NCBI RefSeq assembly: GCF_001443045.1
Contig: NZ_LKPJ01000027.1
Location: 1,988-65,987 of the forward strand
Reading direction: 5' to 3'
DNA from: Burkholderia ambifaria
Lineage (GTDB): Bacteria; Pseudomonadota; Gammaproteobacteria; Burkholderiales; Burkholderiaceae
DNA: 64,000 bases
Shown: in pieces, positions 34,291 through 42,785 of the stretch
How positions within the stretch are numbered: the first letter of the stretch is position 1
Layout: every line of letters starts with the position of its first letter
Notes under the pieces: generated by a model
Told to the model about the DNA's origin: nothing
The model's input: only the letters and a program-made list of their open reading frames with translations
The model's database searches: none
Translations under genes and position numbers: made by a program

Positions 34291-34881
34291 CTATTGACTG
34301 CTTCCGGTCGCGCTCGAACTGCCCTGGCTTCCGCCCGATGCGGACGGCGAGCCGGCCGGACCGGTACTCCACACGGTCGACGAGTTGATGTGATTCGAAC
34401 CCGCGATCGCGCCGGACCCGCCCATGCCCGTCAACCCGGTGGCCCCAGCGTTGGCAATACCCTGGTCGTTCCCACCCGAGGCCGTGTAGTGGTTCGCGCC
34501 GAGTACGATCGTGGCGGTCACCCCTCCCGACAGCGCATTCGCGTTCTCGTTCGTGCTGCTGTTTCCACCGTACGAGCCTGCGGCACCGATACCGCCGCCT
34601 GCCGCGAACGCGCCCCCGTTCGAGCCCCAGCCGCTGGCCGTCGAAGTCGAGTTGTGAAAGGCGGTTGCCGTGCCGGTGGAACCAGCGGGTGTCACGGTAC
34701 TTCCTGCATTCGCGCCAGCGACCGAATTCGAATTGCTCGTATAGCTGCCGGAGCCGATCAGTACCGAACCGGAGACACCCGCTGCAACGGATTGCGTCTG
34801 GTTGGTCGTGGTCGATCCGGCGGCCAGTACGGCCGACGATAGGACGGTAAGCGCTGTCGCTAAAATGACTTTGGCTTTCAT
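34291..34881 (-). CDS. Exported Gly/Ser/Asn/Thr-rich protein, 196 aa
   Basis: A signal peptide (MKAKVILATALTVLSSAVLA) is followed by a mature chain of almost only Gly, Ser, Ala, Thr, Asn and Val (SNSNSVAGANAGSTVTPAG, GWGSNGGAFAAGGGIGAAG, SGGNDQGIANAG). The composition and the alternating small/polar pattern recall curlin, Fap amyloid subunits and other fibre-forming or beta-helical proteins, though no exact curlin repeat is seen. There are no cysteines. It is a candidate structural subunit of the cluster. Confidence 0.8.
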   Translation of the reverse strand: MKAKVILATALTVLSSAVLAAGSTTTNQTQSVAAGVSGSVLIGSGSYTSNSNSVAGANAGSTVTPAGSTGTATAFHNSTSTASGWGSNGGAFAAGGGIGAAGSYGGNSSTNENANALSGGVTATIVLGANHYTASGGNDQGIANAGATGLTGMGGSGAIAGSNHINSSTVWSTGPAGSPSASGGSQGSSSATGSSQ

Positions 34882-34992
34882 AGCAATCCCTTGCTCTGAG
34901 AAGGTTCGGCGGTGGCGGAGCCGGGTCTGCCCCGATCGAGCGGAACCCGGCATCCGCGCCGCCAGCCAATGACGAACGCTACGCGCCGCGGC

Positions 34993-35316
34993 TTAGTGGT
35001 GATACGTCCAGCCGATCGAGCTGGCATTCGCACCGCTATTGCCGCCCGCTTGTGCGCCGCCAAAGCCGAAGCCGCCCACCGTCGACGTTTGGGTGTGGTT
35101 CGTGTACGAGATCGAACCGCTGCCCGGGCCTCCGGCAATCGCGCCGGCTGCGCCGAGTGCGGCACCCGAATCGGTCGCAGTGAAGTGGCCGAACCCGGCG
35201 ACCCCGGCCATCGTCGAACCGCCGCTCGACGAGCTGGTGCTCGACACCGTGCCGCTGCCGGCGAATGCTGCACCCGAAACTGCCAGCACTGCTGCTGCAA
35301 TCAGAAGCTTCTTCAT
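34993..35316 (-). CDS. Exported Gly/Ser-rich protein, 107 aa
   Basis: A signal peptide (MKKLLIAAAVLAVSGAAFA) precedes a mature part of Gly/Ser/Ala/Thr with GFG repeats (GVAGFGHFTATDSG, TVGGFGFGGAQAGGNSGANAS). It resembles the 196-residue protein in composition and shares the aromatic-plus-glycine pattern of low-complexity matrix proteins. ATG 35316 (MKKLL) follows GGAGTCGACC; an in-frame ATG 4 codons upstream is less likely. It is the first gene of the cluster, closest to the candidate sigma-54 promoter. Confidence 0.8.
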   Translation of the reverse strand: MKKLLIAAAVLAVSGAAFAGSGTVSSTSSSSGGSTMAGVAGFGHFTATDSGAALGAAGAIAGGPGSGSISYTNHTQTSTVGGFGFGGAQAGGNSGANASSIGWTYHH

Positions 35317-37254
35317 GGTCGACTCCATAACGGCGTGGACGGAACAAGCAAGGAAAGCTGCACGCCTTCAACTTCCCTGCCTTGAGCAATCCTCACAAAA
35401 TAAGGATCACTATCAAATTACAAAAAATAGATTCACCGATAATTCGATATACCGCAATTTCGGCCAGTCGAATTTTAGGTTCGTATTTTTTAGTTTTCCG
35501 AACTTTTTTATAGGTATTTTCGATAATTACTATCGATTTTTAGATTATCGGAAAACAAATTGCCTCTCACACCCGCAAACGTGCATTCGCCGTTCGGGAT
35601 TAATTTTTTCGATATTTTGCTCACACGGCATGCCGGCACATGGCATCCGATTCAGCGATCGAAAATACGTGAATATGGTTTTGCACCGCAAATGCAGCGC
35701 CATCGAAAACATGCGAGTTATCGTGGCTATAACAGGCCTGCATTACAGTCAGGCGGCATCGCTTCTCCCTGAACTACCGACCAACGATCTGCCGGGCAAT
35801 CCGGCCGACGAGCGTTCGAGCTAATCTGGACAGCGCCGGCATGCGCCCGGCGCAATCGATACGGCCCTGCACGGTCGAAGACGATTCGGCGTCAAGCTGT
35901 CCGGCACGAACAGCCCGGTCCTTCCGGACGAACCGAATGAAAGGAAGCACCGCTGTCGGCCGGTTGCCGTGCGGAGCGCGCGGATGTGGGGAAACCGGCA
36001 GCGACGAACCCGCGACGCTGGCACTGCATCGCAAGTCGTACCCCAAGCTGTCTGACTACCCCATGAGTGCGCAAGGAATGCGCGGATCAAGATACCGCTT
36101 CTGGTCTTCATTGCCGTTTCCCCGACTGCTTATTGACGAGTTGGCCGCCCCCCATCTTTGTTGCTTCAGGTCGACCGCTCGCCGGTACGTCCAATACCGC
36201 AAGCGGCATGCCACGCATGAATCCACCGACCTTTGCGCGTCGCGACCCGCCTGCGTCGCCCCGTCATCTCGCCGAAACCCGCGCTTTTTGTTTCAGGAAT
36301 GTATCGCAACAACGGCCGGCGACATGCATCGATCCTTGAATGCCACGAAGCAATGCCGGAAAGGCCGTCGAATACGGTGCATCGGGCCTCGTGAAAGGCA
36401 CAGTTGAACGGGTGTTTCAAACTTGAGAATGCACGTCGCATATTCCGGTCGATGCGCGTTTTTCCGCCCGCGAAGTGCCTGCTGTGCCCGATTCGACGGC
36501 GTTTCGGTGCCGCGCCGAGCACGCATCGAATCGCGCGACATTCGTTTTCGCACGCCGACGCGACGGGCATCGAGGCGCTGCCGGATGTGCGTATCGGCGG
36601 AGCCCGCCACCCGTTTGATTCATCCGTGAAAATACCGACGGGATCAAGCGTCGAGCGACAACGCAAGCGAGCGACAAAAAAGCAAATTCAGTTCGGGTCA
36701 GCACGACTTTCATCCGCCCGCACATTTGTGAAAAGCCTGTGACGCTTGCGCACCGCCCTTCAATACGCCTGGTCCATCTTTACTTTTCTCATTCGACTCG
36801 CCGACAGCCGATGCCGGCGACCGTCGCGTTTCAATGCGCAAATCCCGCTGGCTTCACGCCGGATCGGACGACGCGCGATACGCGGAGGAAACATTTCCGA
36901 ATGGGGACATCGACCGCAATTCTCATCGCTGAAACATGCTCGTGCAACGCTGGATTTACCACTGGAAATCCGCCGTAATACGATTTTTTTGCGCATTTCG
37001 ACAGGCCGCTTCGTACCGGGCCGGAAAATGCCGCATCCGTGCGCCAGATCGCAGGATTCATGCGTGAAACCGAAGCGCATGTGCAGCGCGGCTGCGCGGT
37101 ATGCGGCCCGGATGCAGCATGCAATTGGCGTCCCTGGCATGCCGATTGCTCGAGATTCGATTTCGATGTGCGCCAGTGCGACCCGCGTGCGGGACCACGA
37201 ATCGCCGCGTCGTTCCGGAAAAAGATCGCCATCGCAACATGGCCGACACCGCAG
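35317..37254. other. 1.9-kb AT-richer region without a gene
   Basis: Between the first exported-protein gene and the AraC gene no frame looks coding; ORFs are short, rich in Arg/Cys/His and without the GC3 bias of real genes here. Bases 35400-35560 are markedly AT-rich (long runs of T and A). The stretch contains a candidate sigma-54 promoter at 35688-35702. It may be a long control region, or decayed or transferred DNA. Confidence 0.6.
35688..35702 (-). promoter_or_regulatory. Candidate sigma-54 (-24/-12) promoter
   Basis: On the minus strand the site reads TGGCGCTGCATTTGC. It keeps TGGC, the invariant GG, TTGC and the exact 10-bp GG-to-GC spacing of the consensus TGGCACG-N4-TTGC. It points to the exported-protein cluster about 370 bases away. 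The sigma-54 activator is encoded at the far end of that cluster. Confidence 0.5.
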
Positions 37255-38181
37255 TTACGTGCCGAGCAGTTCCTTCTTGCGCAGGTGCACGACGTCGCGC
37301 ATCGGCGGCGCACCGAACAGCCGGCTGTATTCGCGGCTGAACTGCGACGCGCTTTCGTAGCCAACGGTCGCGGCCACCGAACCGACGTCGCCGCCCTGCC
37401 GCAGCAGCAACCGCCGCGCCTCGTGCAGCCGCAACTGCTTCTGGTACTGCAGCGGGCTCAGCGTGGTCACGTGCTTGAAGTGATGGTGTAGCGACGACAC
37501 GCTCATGTTGACCGCCTGCGCGAGCGTGTCGACGCGCATCGGCTCCGCGTAGTGATCGCGGATCCACTCGATCGCGCGCGCGATCCGGTGCGTCTGGCTG
37601 CCCGCGACGGCCATGTGCCGCAGCCGCGTGCCCTGCCCGCTCGTCATCAGCCGATACAGCAATTCCTTTTCGATCAGCGGTGCGACCACCGGAATGTCGG
37701 CTGGCGTATCGAGCAGCCGCAACAGCCGCAGCGCGGCATCGAGCAGCGGCGGCGTCAGCTCGGTAAGCGCGATGCCCTCGCCTTCGGGGCCCGCGTCGGG
37801 TTCCGGCAGCCGCATCTCGGCCGCGAGTTCGACGATGCGCTGCGGATCGAGCGTGAGCGACAGGCACAGATAAGGCGCGTCCGGCGACGCCTGCGTGACG
37901 CGCGAGAGAATCGGCAAGTCGATCGACGCAATCAGGCAATTCCGCGTGTCGTATTCGTAAGCCTGGCCGGCCACGATCACGCGCTTCGCGCCCTGCGCGG
38001 CGATCACGAGCGCGGCGCGCGACACGCCGCAACCGAGATCGACCGGATGCGTATGCCGGTGCAGCATCAGTGCCGGCACGGCCGTCGAGTGGGAACCGTC
38101 CGCGGGCGCGAAACGGCCGATCAGCGACGCCAGCTCGCGCCGCCCGGATTCGCGCGACGCCGCGATATCGGTCATGTCCAT
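37255..38181 (-). CDS. AraC family regulator (AraC_N type)
   Basis: A 308-residue regulator. The N-terminal half is the PF06719-type domain (VPALMLHRHTHPVDLGCGVSRAALVIAAQGAKRVIVAGQAYEYD). The C-terminal half is the double HTH of AraC proteins (MRVDTLAQAVNMSVSSLHHHFKHVTTLSPLQYQKQLRLHEARRLLL and SVAATVGYESASQFSREYSRLFG). Such regulators often control aldehyde or oxidoreductase operons. It is divergent from the molybdoenzyme genes at 38362-41036, and a 13-bp direct repeat lies in between. Confidence 0.93.
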   Translation of the reverse strand: MDMTDIAASRESGRRELASLIGRFAPADGSHSTAVPALMLHRHTHPVDLGCGVSRAALVIAAQGAKRVIVAGQAYEYDTRNCLIASIDLPILSRVTQASPDAPYLCLSLTLDPQRIVELAAEMRLPEPDAGPEGEGIALTELTPPLLDAALRLLRLLDTPADIPVVAPLIEKELLYRLMTSGQGTRLRHMAVAGSQTHRIARAIEWIRDHYAEPMRVDTLAQAVNMSVSSLHHHFKHVTTLSPLQYQKQLRLHEARRLLLRQGGDVGSVAATVGYESASQFSREYSRLFGAPPMRDVVHLRKKELLGT

Positions 38182-38248
38182 GACGGATTCCTCGCTTGAT
38201 TTCCCTGAATCGCGGGAGCATAGCGAATCGCTCGCCGCCGCGCCGGGG

Positions 38249-38282
38249 ATTTGCAGGATTGTTCAATAAATTTGCAGGATTG
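38249..38282 (+). promoter_or_regulatory. 13-bp direct repeat, candidate AraC operator
   Basis: ATTTGCAGGATTG occurs exactly twice, at 38249-38261 and 38270-38282, starts 21 bases apart (two helical turns). AraC-family activators bind direct repeats with this spacing. The site lies in the divergent region 80 bases before the 2Fe-2S subunit gene. Confidence 0.65.
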
Positions 38283-38361
38283 GGTAGCCGTAAAGACCGA
38301 CCGTTCGCGCACACTGCCACCTGATCCGGCGCATGCCGGGTTTTCCCCACGGAGACAAAAA

Positions 38362-38823
38362 ATGCCCACCACGTTTGTCCTGAACGGCAAGAGCGTCACG
38401 CTCGACGCCGATCCGTCGATGCCCGTCCTCTGGGCGATCCGCGAACACGCGGGGTTGACCGGCACGAAGTTCGGCTGTGGCATGGCGCAGTGCGGCGCCT
38501 GCACGGTCCATCTCGAAGGCCAGGCCGTACGCTCGTGCGTGCTGCCGCTCGCCGGCATCGCGGGCAAGCACATCACGACGATCGAAGGGCTGCAGAGCAA
38601 GCCCGCGCAGGCCGTGCAGGCCGCCTGGGTGAAGCTGCAGGTGCCGCAGTGCGGCTATTGCCAGTCCGGCCAGATCATGTCGGCCACCGCGCTGCTCGAA
38701 CAGAATCCGAAGCCGACCGACGCCGACATCGATGCCGCGATGAACGGCAACATCTGCCGCTGTGCGACCTACGCCCGCATCCGCGCCGCGATCCACGACG
38801 CGGCCACGACGCTGGGAGCCTGA
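38362..38823 (+). CDS. iorA: 2Fe-2S subunit of molybdenum hydroxylase
   Basis: A 153-residue small subunit of the xanthine oxidase family. The plant-type ferredoxin cluster ligands are in GTKFGCGMAQCGACTVHLEGQAVRSC, and the second cluster in VPQCGYCQSGQIMS and NGNICRCATYARI. It passes electrons from the molybdopterin subunit encoded just downstream (2 bases apart). The pairing with a Tat-exported large subunit and absence of an FAD subunit point to isoquinoline-1-oxidoreductase-type enzymes (IorAB), for which the electron acceptor is usually a cytochrome. The symbol is by family, not substrate. Confidence 0.85.
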   Translation: MPTTFVLNGKSVTLDADPSMPVLWAIREHAGLTGTKFGCGMAQCGACTVHLEGQAVRSCVLPLAGIAGKHITTIEGLQSKPAQAVQAAWVKLQVPQCGYCQSGQIMSATALLEQNPKPTDADIDAAMNGNICRCATYARIRAAIHDAATTLGA

Positions 38824-38825
38824 CC

Positions 38826-41036
38826 ATGACGATCGAACTCGACAATCCCGGTTCGGTGCGACCGTCGCGCCGCACGTTCCTGAAGGCCGCGGGCGCCGCG
38901 GCCGCCGTCAGCCTGACGATCGGCTTCGAATGGGCCGGCCTCGGCCGCCGCGCGCTCGCCGCGACGGCACCTGCCGCCGATTTCGCGCCGAACGCGTTCC
39001 TGCGCATCACGCCCGACGGCGCGGTCACGGTCATCGCGAAGCACGTCGAGATGGGCCAGGGCGCATACACGGGCATCGCGACGATCGTCGCCGAGGAGCT
39101 CGACGCGGACTGGTCGAGCGTGCGCGTCGAAAGCGCGCCGGCCGATGCGAAGCGCTATGCGAACCTCGCGTTCGGCACGATGCAGGGCACGGGCGGCAGC
39201 TCGGCCATGTCGAACTCGTGGCAGCAGCTGCGCGAAGCGGGCGGCAAGGCGCGCGCGATGCTCGTGTCGGCCGCGGCGGCCCGCTGGAAGGTGCCGGCCG
39301 GCGAGCTGACCACCGCGAACGGCGTCGTCACGCATGCGAAGAGCGGCAAGACGGCCGCCTACGGCACGCTGGTTGCCGACGCATCGAAACTGCCGGTGCC
39401 CGACAAGGTCACGCTGAAGCAGCCGGCCGATTTCAAGCTGATCGGCCATCGCATTCCGCGCGTCGACGCGTCGGCCAAGTCGAACGGCACCGCGCATTTC
39501 ACGCTCGACACCACGTTCCCCGGCATGCGCGTCGCGCTGTTGCAGCGCCCGCCGCGCTTCGGCGCGACGGTCAAGTCGTTCGACGCGACGGCCGCGAAGG
39601 CCGTGCCGGGCGTCGTGGCGGTCGTGCAGGTGCCGCACGGCGTCGCGGTCGTCGCGACCGGCTTCTGGGCCGCGAAACAGGGCCGCGACGCGCTGAAGAT
39701 CGACTGGGACGAAGCGAACGCCGAAAAGCGCGGCTCGGACGAGATCATGCGCGAATACCGGCAGCTCGCCGCCAAGCCCGGCGCGTCGGCGCGCAAGGAC
39801 GGCGATGCCGACGCGGCGATCGCGGGCGCCGCGCGCAAGGTCAGCGCGACCTACGAATTCCCGTATCTCGCACATGCGCCGATGGAGCCGCTCGACGCGG
39901 TCGTCAAGCTGACGGGCAACAGCTGCGAGATCTGGGCCGGCGACCAGTTCCAGACGGTCGACCAGGGCAACGCGGCCAAGGTTGCGGGCCTGAAGCCCGA
40001 GCAGGTGCAGATCCACACGCTGTACGCGGGCGGCAGCTTCGGCCGGCGCGCGAACGCGTGGTCGGACTACGTGGTCGAGGCCGTGTCGATCGCGAAGGCG
40101 CTCGGCGCGGACGGCAAGCCGGTCAAGCTGCAGTGGACGCGCGAGGACGACATCCAGGGCGGCTTCTATCGCCCGATGTACTTCCACAAGCTCGACGCGG
40201 GGCTGACCGCGGACGGCCGGCTGGTCGGCTGGCGTCATCGGATCGTCGGCCAGTCGATCCTCGCCGGCACGCCGTTCGAGCCGTTCATGGTGAAGAACGG
40301 GATCGACGCGACGTCGGTCGAGGGCGCGGCGAACCTGCCGTACGCGGTGCCGAACGTGTCGGTCGAACTCACGACCACCAAGGTCGGCCTGCCCGTGCTG
40401 TGGTGGCGCGTGGTCGGCAGCTCGCACACCGCGTATGCGGTCGAGGCATTCATCGACGAAGCCGCGCATGCGGCCGGCAAGGATCCGTACCAGTTCCGCC
40501 GCGACCTGCTCGCGAAGGAGCCGCGGATGCGCGCGGTGCTCGAGCTGGCCGCGCAGAAGGCCGGCTGGGATCCGGCAAAGCCGCTGCCGAAGGGCCGCGG
40601 GCGCGGGATCGCGGTAGCCGAGGCGTTCAAGAGCTATGTCGCGCAGGTGGCCGAGGTGTCGGTCGACGCGGACGGCAAGGTGAAGGTCGAGCGTGTGGTG
40701 TGCGCGGTCGACTGCGGGATCGCGATCAACCCCGACATCGTCGCCGCGCAGATGGAAGGCGGCATCGGCTTCGGGCTCGGCGCGGTGCTGCACAGCGCGA
40801 TCACGCTGAAGGACGGCCAGGTCGAGCAGCGCAACTTCGACGGCTACCACGTGCTGCGGATGGCGGAGATGCCGAAGGTCGAGGTGCATATCGTGCCGTC
40901 GGCGGAGGCGCCGACCGGCGTCGGCGAGCCGGGTGTCGCGCCGATCGGGCCGGCGGTCGCCAACGCGATCTTCGCGGCGACCGGCAAGCGGCATTACGTG
41001 CTGCCGTTCGATTCGGGCGATCACGCGAAGGCTTGA
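38826..41036 (+). CDS. iorB: Molybdopterin-binding subunit, isoquinoline-1-oxidoreductase type
   Basis: A 736-residue subunit. A Tat signal (SRRTFLKAAGAAAA) begins at about residue 15. Molybdopterin-contact motifs include VEMGQGAYTGIATIVAEELDADW, GSFGRRANAWSDYV and the C-terminal GVGEPGVAPIGPAVANAIF, whose Glu is the catalytic base of the family. Members hydroxylate N-heteroaromatics or oxidise aldehydes in the periplasm. The substrate is not evident. It follows the 2Fe-2S gene by 2 bases and ends at a strong terminator. The AraC regulator upstream probably senses the substrate. Confidence 0.9.
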   Translation: MTIELDNPGSVRPSRRTFLKAAGAAAAVSLTIGFEWAGLGRRALAATAPAADFAPNAFLRITPDGAVTVIAKHVEMGQGAYTGIATIVAEELDADWSSVRVESAPADAKRYANLAFGTMQGTGGSSAMSNSWQQLREAGGKARAMLVSAAAARWKVPAGELTTANGVVTHAKSGKTAAYGTLVADASKLPVPDKVTLKQPADFKLIGHRIPRVDASAKSNGTAHFTLDTTFPGMRVALLQRPPRFGATVKSFDATAAKAVPGVVAVVQVPHGVAVVATGFWAAKQGRDALKIDWDEANAEKRGSDEIMREYRQLAAKPGASARKDGDADAAIAGAARKVSATYEFPYLAHAPMEPLDAVVKLTGNSCEIWAGDQFQTVDQGNAAKVAGLKPEQVQIHTLYAGGSFGRRANAWSDYVVEAVSIAKALGADGKPVKLQWTREDDIQGGFYRPMYFHKLDAGLTADGRLVGWRHRIVGQSILAGTPFEPFMVKNGIDATSVEGAANLPYAVPNVSVELTTTKVGLPVLWWRVVGSSHTAYAVEAFIDEAAHAAGKDPYQFRRDLLAKEPRMRAVLELAAQKAGWDPAKPLPKGRGRGIAVAEAFKSYVAQVAEVSVDADGKVKVERVVCAVDCGIAINPDIVAAQMEGGIGFGLGAVLHSAITLKDGQVEQRNFDGYHVLRMAEMPKVEVHIVPSAEAPTGVGEPGVAPIGPAVANAIFAATGKRHYVLPFDSGDHAKA

Positions 41037-41060
41037 CGGGCGGAAAGGCGGAACGCCGGG

Positions 41061-41099
41061 CCGGCCGCGTAACGGGAACGTTGCGCGGCCGGTTTTTTT
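41061..41099 (+). terminator. Intrinsic terminator, 14-bp stem
   Basis: 41061-41074 pairs with 41079-41092 (CCGGCCGCG base, AACG/CGTT top) closing a GGAA tetraloop, followed by seven Ts. It lies 25 bases after the stop of the molybdopterin subunit gene. Confidence 0.85.
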
Positions 41100-41150
41100 G
41101 TATCGCGCGACCATCCGCCGCCCGGAATGCGATGCGACAGCCCGGATCGC

Positions 41151-42353
41151 TTACTCCTGTTCGACTTCCGGCCACAACCTAGGGAAAAGAAATCGAAGTG
41201 CCGCAAGCGGCAGCCCGAAGGAAAGCTCGCCGCGGTGAGAAGGAGAAGTCAGAAGCCCGAAATCGAGCAGCGATCGAACGATGCGGCGCGCCAGCACGTC
41301 GCTTACACCAAGCATCTGCGTGAATTCCGCGCGCGTGACGGCACGACGCAGCGCCACGAATTCCATGGCCAACGCTGCGGTTTCCGCCTTGATGACCGAT
41401 TTTTCCGAGCGGATGCTCCAAGGATTGAATTCCAGGTAACGTAACAGGTCCAGCATACGCGCCGTCACGCCGTCGAACGCTGTCATATGGACCATGAATC
41501 CGACCTGATCCGCACAGCAGTCCAGAAAGAACCGGGCGAACTTGACGAGCCCTTCCTGCGACAAGTTGCCCCGTCCGTCCAGATCGTTGCGTCGAGTCTG
41601 ATCGGCTTCGCTCAGCCTCGCGTAATACTGCTCATGCTCGCGCGCCAACCCGCGAAGCGGCGACCACAGCCCATGGGTGAGATCGGCGGCACGGAATCCA
41701 AGATGCGAATGCAGGCGCGCCACCCGGCCGTTACCATCCATGAACGGATGCACCCATGCCAGGCGATGATGCGAGCAAGCGATCCCGATCACTTGATATT
41801 CCTTCGGACGGATACGCGCGTAACGTGCCGCCCAGGCCTGAAGCAACGGCTCGATCATCTCCGGCTCCGGCGCCAGATGGCGTCCGACCGTCACACGCGA
41901 CCGCCGAAGCTCGCCGGGAACAATGATTTGTCCACCCTCGGCGAGTCGTTCATCCGCAGGCAAACAGGAAAAGAACCGCGCGTGGATGGCCGAGATTCGC
42001 GCGGGCTCGAACAGCGCGGCGACCGAAAGGGCTGCCCATTCTTCCTCGAGCGCCGCTTCCGTTGCGATATGCGCGACCGCGAAGCGTTGCTTCCTGCGCT
42101 CGACGATATCGGACGAGTAATCGCGATGAAGCGCGGCCTCGATCCTGGCCGGGGTCGTATGCTGGCCTTCGATCTTGTTCGTGTAGTACGAATTCATTGC
42201 GCGTAACTGGGGAACGAGCGCGCGGGCCAATGGCGTATCCCTCACTGCGAGCAATCGCTGCGACGCATCAACGAGTTGCCCGGCCTGGTCAAGCAGCGGA
42301 TCGAGGACACGGTCCTCGGGAAACAGCGGTTCGAAGGTAGCAACTGTCGTCAT
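41151..42353 (-). CDS. Fic domain protein with N-terminal inhibitory motif
   Basis: A 400-residue Fic protein. The Fic motif HPFMDGNGRVAR is intact, so AMP transfer to target hydroxyls is possible. The N-terminal helix carries the inhibitory motif TNKIEG (S/T-x-x-x-E-G), as in class II Fic proteins that hold themselves inactive. The C-terminal region (AVTRAEFTQMLGVSDVLARRIVRSLLDFGLLTSPS) is a winged-helix DNA-binding domain. That domain and the iterated repeats directly upstream of the start suggest autoregulation. The protein is self-contained, with no antitoxin partner gene nearby. The target is unknown. Confidence 0.92.
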   Translation of the reverse strand: MTTVATFEPLFPEDRVLDPLLDQAGQLVDASQRLLAVRDTPLARALVPQLRAMNSYYTNKIEGQHTTPARIEAALHRDYSSDIVERRKQRFAVAHIATEAALEEEWAALSVAALFEPARISAIHARFFSCLPADERLAEGGQIIVPGELRRSRVTVGRHLAPEPEMIEPLLQAWAARYARIRPKEYQVIGIACSHHRLAWVHPFMDGNGRVARLHSHLGFRAADLTHGLWSPLRGLAREHEQYYARLSEADQTRRNDLDGRGNLSQEGLVKFARFFLDCCADQVGFMVHMTAFDGVTARMLDLLRYLEFNPWSIRSEKSVIKAETAALAMEFVALRRAVTRAEFTQMLGVSDVLARRIVRSLLDFGLLTSPSHRGELSFGLPLAALRFLFPRLWPEVEQE

Positions 42354-42361
42354 GCTTCGCC

Positions 42362-42393
42362 GTAGGGTTCTATGTAGGGTTTGATGTAGGGTT
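42362..42393 (+). repeat. Three 12-bp iterons (GTAGGGTT-N4), first cluster
   Basis: GTAGGGTT begins at 42362, 42374 and 42386, exactly 12 bases apart. The first copy is 9 bases upstream of the Fic start codon (minus strand), so protein bound here would block the start region. It is a candidate operator for the Fic winged helix. Confidence 0.7.
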
Positions 42394-42453
42394 TCAAGTC
42401 GCCAATTTTAGCAACTTATATCCATGATTTATATGAAATTTTCTCAATACCGA

Positions 42454-42485
42454 GTCGGGTTTTATGTAGGGTTCCATGTAGGGTT
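42454..42485 (+). repeat. Three 12-bp iterons, second cluster
   Basis: GTCGGGTT at 42454 and GTAGGGTT at 42466 and 42478 repeat the same 12-bp phasing as the cluster at 42362, in the same orientation and 92 bases further from the Fic gene. The sequence between the clusters is AT-rich, as a promoter would be. Confidence 0.7.
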
Positions 42486-42546
42486 TTTTGCTGGAACGCG
42501 CAGCACGCGGCGCGGCGGGCCGGCGACTCGTCATCGGCTCGTCCCC

Positions 42547-42597
42547 ACGTTACGCCCCCCGTAACGCCCGTAACGTTCCCCATCGATGCTACGTAAC
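42547..42597. promoter_or_regulatory. Iterated CGTAAC motif upstream of T3SS regulator
   Basis: ACGTTACG (42547-42554) and CGTAACGT (42569-42576) are inverted repeats. Further direct copies of CGTAAC start at 42560 and 42592. The group lies about 190 bases upstream of the winged-helix regulator gene and may be its operator. No binding protein can be named. Confidence 0.35.
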
Positions 42598-42785
42598 AAT
42601 CCTTCAATATTGCTCCGACCCTTCCGAAGCCGGCCACGCGCCTCGCGTTAAAAATTCTTTTAGATTCAAGGCTGGCGCGCCGCACGCCTCGCCCCCCCGT
42701 CCTTCGTTCCCCCCAGTCCGTCCCTGGCCCGGAAGTTGCGGTACATGACCTGCAAACACTCCTTTACGGACATGCGAGGGCCAAC

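Noticed and set aside
36166..36666. Minus-strand open frame of 166 codons in the gene-free region
   Set aside because: The composition is Cys/Arg/His-rich, it has no third-position GC bias and no ribosome site, so it does not look coding.
42362..42485. Iterons as a plasmid replication origin
   Set aside because: No replication initiator gene is nearby and the repeats sit directly on the Fic start, so an operator is the simpler explanation.
42486..42785. A plant-inducible promoter (PIP) box before the T3SS regulator
   Set aside because: I looked for paired TTCG motifs at 15-16-bp spacing and found none.
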